NCBI GenBank assembly: GCA_018381425.1
Contig: JAGZRY010000135.1
Coordinates: forward strand, 1-5,121
Direction of reading: 5' to 3'
Source of the DNA: Haemophilus parainfluenzae
Lineage (GTDB): Bacteria > Pseudomonadota > Gammaproteobacteria > Enterobacterales > Pasteurellaceae
Length of the DNA: 5,121 nt
Below, one piece after another: positions 4,960 to 5,121 of this stretch. Every line of letters begins with the position of its first letter. The stretch's first letter is position 1. The notes beneath the pieces were generated by a model. The model searched no databases. It had not been told where the DNA came from and worked only from the letters and a program-made list of their open reading frames with translations. The translations under genes and the position numbers were made by a program.

Positions 4960-5121
4960 TCATTCTTCTTGATTCAATAAAGGCACCACAAGCGAAGTTT
5001 CATATTGAATATGCTTATGTATTGCAAGATTTCCCGCGAGTTTGATTTCAATCCCTTTCCCTGCCTTTAACCAATCAAAACGTAATTGAGAAATCTCAAA
5101 CTCTTTTTCATCCAATAAATC
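4960..5121 (-). CDS. comO: ComO, minor pilin competence protein (PpdB-like), C-terminal fragment
   Basis: The last 53 codons of an open frame enter from the right edge and end at a TGA (4960-4962). The visible peptide contains FEISQLRFDWLKAGKGIEI and ends LAIHKHIQYETSLVVPLLNQEE. A strand-rich end with a G-x-E-I-K-L pattern and a final hydrophobic strand before the terminus is typical of the C-terminal part of GspJ/PpdB-type minor pilins, but the diagnostic N-terminal leader is outside the window. The assignment leans on gene order: comO precedes comP in H. influenzae, as ppdB precedes ygdB in E. coli. Its stop codon overlaps the first possible comP ATG by four bases (ATGA), or lies 2 bases before the preferred one, so the genes are certainly in one transcription unit. 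The promoter of this operon, expected to be controlled by CRP and Sxy in this family, is not in the window. Confidence 0.78.
   Translation of the reverse strand, partial: DLLDEKEFEISQLRFDWLKAGKGIEIKLAGNLAIHKHIQYETSLVVPLLNQEE

Noticed and set aside
1..5121. CRISPR array, insertion sequence, tRNA or prophage signature
   Set aside because: No spaced direct repeats, transposase frames, terminal inverted repeats, tRNA-like cloverleafs or foreign-looking composition; the genes are packed and all belong to the conserved chromosomal backbone.

Overview
The window is a stretch of chromosome from a gamma-proteobacterium of the family Pasteurellaceae, most likely a Haemophilus species. Three things support this. 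The base composition is AT-leaning. Five exact copies of the Haemophilus-type DNA uptake signal (AAGTGCGGT or its complement) are scattered through the genes. The gene order matches the H. influenzae region from the minor-pilin competence genes through recC to nrdR and ribD. The protein variants look close to, but not identical with, H. influenzae as I remember it. A sister species such as H. parainfluenzae is possible, but that is a guess.

All genes lie on the minus strand, so they read from high to low coordinates. From the right edge they are: the C-terminal end of comO (ppdB-like minor pilin, cut by the window edge); comP (ygdB-like, 226 or 228 residues); comQ (ppdC-like, 100 residues); recC (1119 residues); nrdR (149 residues); and the first 23 codons of ribD, cut by the left edge. 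The pilin genes overlap or nearly touch. comQ and recC are 37 bases apart, and nrdR and ribD are 1 base apart. The only larger gap is the 77 bases between recC and nrdR, which may hold a weak terminator and a promoter.

Functionally there are two blocks. comO-comP-comQ encode minor subunits of the type IV pilus-like machine that pulls DNA into the cell. recC, directly downstream, encodes the Chi-reading, non-catalytic subunit of the RecBCD helicase-nuclease, which processes double-stranded DNA ends. nrdR (repressor of ribonucleotide reductase genes) and ribD (riboflavin synthesis) form the start of a separate housekeeping operon.

No new system stands out. The points most worth a second look are: a predicted mRNA hairpin that hides the ribosome binding site of recC just after the comQ stop codon; a beta-helix-like C-terminal half in ComP that the short E. 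coli YgdB lacks; two neighbouring prepilin-like proteins without the usual Glu at mature position +5; residue changes in RecC at positions reported to contact Chi in E. coli; a run of eight G inside recC; and a cluster of GATC sites between recC and nrdR.
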